NCBI GenBank assembly: GCA_032717465.1
Contig: CM064690.1
Location: 25,891,653 to 25,955,652 of the forward strand
Source of the DNA: Coenobita brevimanus
Lineage: Eukaryota > Arthropoda > Malacostraca > Decapoda > Coenobitidae
Direction of reading: 5' to 3'
Length of the DNA stretch: 64,000 bases
Position numbers and translations under genes: made by a program. The notes beneath the pieces are model-generated. The model saw nothing but the letters and a program-made list of their open reading frames with translations, ran no database searches and was not told the DNA's origin. This document shows, in pieces, positions 62,506-64,000 of this stretch (positions are counted from its first letter, which is position 1; each line of letters opens with the position of its first letter).

Positions 62506-63080
62506 ACTGCCATAACTGAAGCATGGTAATCTTCCTTCTTCATTCCACCTCATCACACTACCATTCCACCATATTTTCCTACCACACTACCCTACCATCC
62601 TACACATCACTGCCATTATCCTACCATACTGCACTGACTACCATACTAATCACCACACCATGATCCTACCATCATAAGCTACCATACAACCATACACCTA
62701 TCATTATGAACTACTAAACTACCATAATAACCAACCATACAACACCATTAGCCTACCATTATTTCCATCATAAAACTATACCACACAACATAATCCTACC
62801 ATACCATACCACAATATACCCTACCATACCAAGCTACCACACTGCCATACCACATCATAATCCTTCCATACCACCATACCAATCCACATTAAACCCTACC
62901 ATAGCAAACTCCCATACTACCATACCACATCACATTCCTACCATACCACCACACCATACCATACCACATTACACCCTACCATAACAAGCTTCCACACTAC
63001 CATACCACATTTACCATTATCAGCTACCATACTACCATAACACTACCATACTCCACTGACTCCAAAGAACAGTGAACCAT
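62061..63080 (+). repeat. AT-rich sequence, (CA)n and CTACCATACCAC array
   Basis: (GA)n 62370-62388, (CA)n 62456-62503, and about 500 bp of diverged CATACTACCATACCACA units at 62540-63060. Confidence 0.88.
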
Positions 63081-63420
63081 TATATTTTTCACCAAACAAA
63101 ACAAAAAAGAAAAAAACAAAAGAAAAAATAACCACAGAAAAAGGAGAAAGAAAAACAAGAAGAAAAAAAAAACGCAAAAAACAGGAACAAAAATTTTTCC
63201 TTTACAAGCCGCATGTCAGACCCAAAAAATGCTTGACATGAAAAAAATATATATACTTCATGCTGGGAGGTGTACACACAGAAATACATACACACACGTA
63301 CATACACTTGGATACATTCATACATACATACATTACATACAAACATACATACACTTGGATACATACATACATACATACATACATACATACACATACATAC
63401 ACTTCGATACATACGTACAC
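63081..63420 (+). repeat. A-rich sequence and CATACATA repeats
   Basis: A-rich to 63240, then (CATA)n interrupted by ACTTGGATAC at 63305, 63352 and a variant at 63400. Confidence 0.9.
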
Positions 63421-63481
63421 ATGGAGGTTTGTAGATACACATGTATATACTGTATGTACATATGTATCTACAAACCTCCAT
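63421..63481. repeat. Near-perfect palindrome (hairpin) in the CATA repeat
   Basis: The left arm starts ATGGAGGTTTGTAGATACAC at 63421 and the right arm ends TGTATCTACAAACCTCCAT at 63481 in register, about 25 bp each with one or two mismatches and a loop of about 9 bp. Confidence 0.92.
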
Positions 63482-63486
63482 ACATA

Positions 63487-63548
<62 letters not shown>

Positions 63549-63593
63549 ATGCACGCATGCTCTCAGAGAAACACACACAAACATACAAACACA

Positions 63594-63634
<41 letters not shown>

Positions 63635-64000
63635 CTCTTTCTCACCACAAATATACACAGCAAATTATTCATCTCTTTTCTCTTTTTTTTTTTTTTTCAC
63701 GTTCAACCCCTTCAGAACGACGACGATTTTTTTTTTTACTATTTTCTGACTTTTTTTTTTTTTTGGCTTAAGAGATTTTTCGAAATGGAGAAGTTAATTA
63801 CAGCCTTCATTATTTTTTTATTATTATATATATTTTTTTCCAAACGACATTATTCATATCAGAAATTTTTGGAACAGGAGGGGTTAGTTATCATCATCAT
63901 TATCATCATCACCACTATCATCATCATCAGCATTATCATCACTAGCTTCATCATTAACTTTATCATGATCATCATAATCATCTTCAACATTACCATCATC
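63482..64000 (+). repeat. (CA)n, (CT)n, family A-like inner text and (CAT)n
   Basis: (CA)n 63489-63546 and 63613-63634, (CT)n 63594-63614. 63700-63890 holds CAACCCCTTCAGAACGACGA, TTTCGAAATGGAGAAGTTAA and TACAGCCTTCATTA, the inner text of family A without clear arms. (CAT)n from 63890. Confidence 0.8.

Overview
This is a eukaryotic, almost certainly arthropod and most likely decapod crustacean (crab or shrimp type) genomic window. The evidence is a spliced beaten path (Beat) family gene, which is a nerve-guidance immunoglobulin family typical of arthropods, together with introns of up to 11.9 kb, an extreme density of long microsatellites ((GA)n, (CA)n, (GAT)n, (TAG)n, (TAA)n), a CR1/Jockey-type LINE and many short dispersed repeats. 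The assignment to decapods is inferred from repeat style and not from a marker gene. Nearly every open reading frame in the window is a translation of simple repeat (runs of SL, TH, CV, RE or H residues) and is not a gene.

Layout. 1-16016: kilobase-scale pyrimidine tracts, minisatellites and microsatellites upstream of, or in an intron of, the Beat gene, with a degenerate Beat-like exon copy at 14895. 16017-34165 (+): four consecutive in-phase Beat exons (16017-16149, 17540-17673, 29534-29771, 34062-34165). They encode the end of Ig domain 1, Ig domain 2, a glycine-rich linker, a hydrophobic C-terminal tail and the stop codon. The first exons (signal peptide and first half of Ig1) were not found and probably lie upstream. 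28926-29533 holds decayed partial copies of the third exon. 34166-39630: repeats dominated by an inverted-repeat motif family (AGCTGAATAAAATCGTCTGG and its reverse) and tandem arrays that carry parts of it. 39632-about 43830 (-): a LINE with a coiled-coil ORF1 and an ORF2 with endonuclease and reverse transcriptase, broken by small frameshifts. 43830-64000: more dispersed repeats, several with tandem arrays derived from them, a 496-bp non-autonomous hAT-like element nested in another repeat (61510-62005), and one possible coding exon or relic on the minus strand (60505-60711).

Only the Beat gene is a convincing host gene. The theme worth following is turnover: short palindromic elements seem to seed local tandem arrays, and two Beat exons have left partial duplicate copies, one of which still looks constrained as protein. 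I saw no tRNA, rRNA, CRISPR array or novel enzymatic system.
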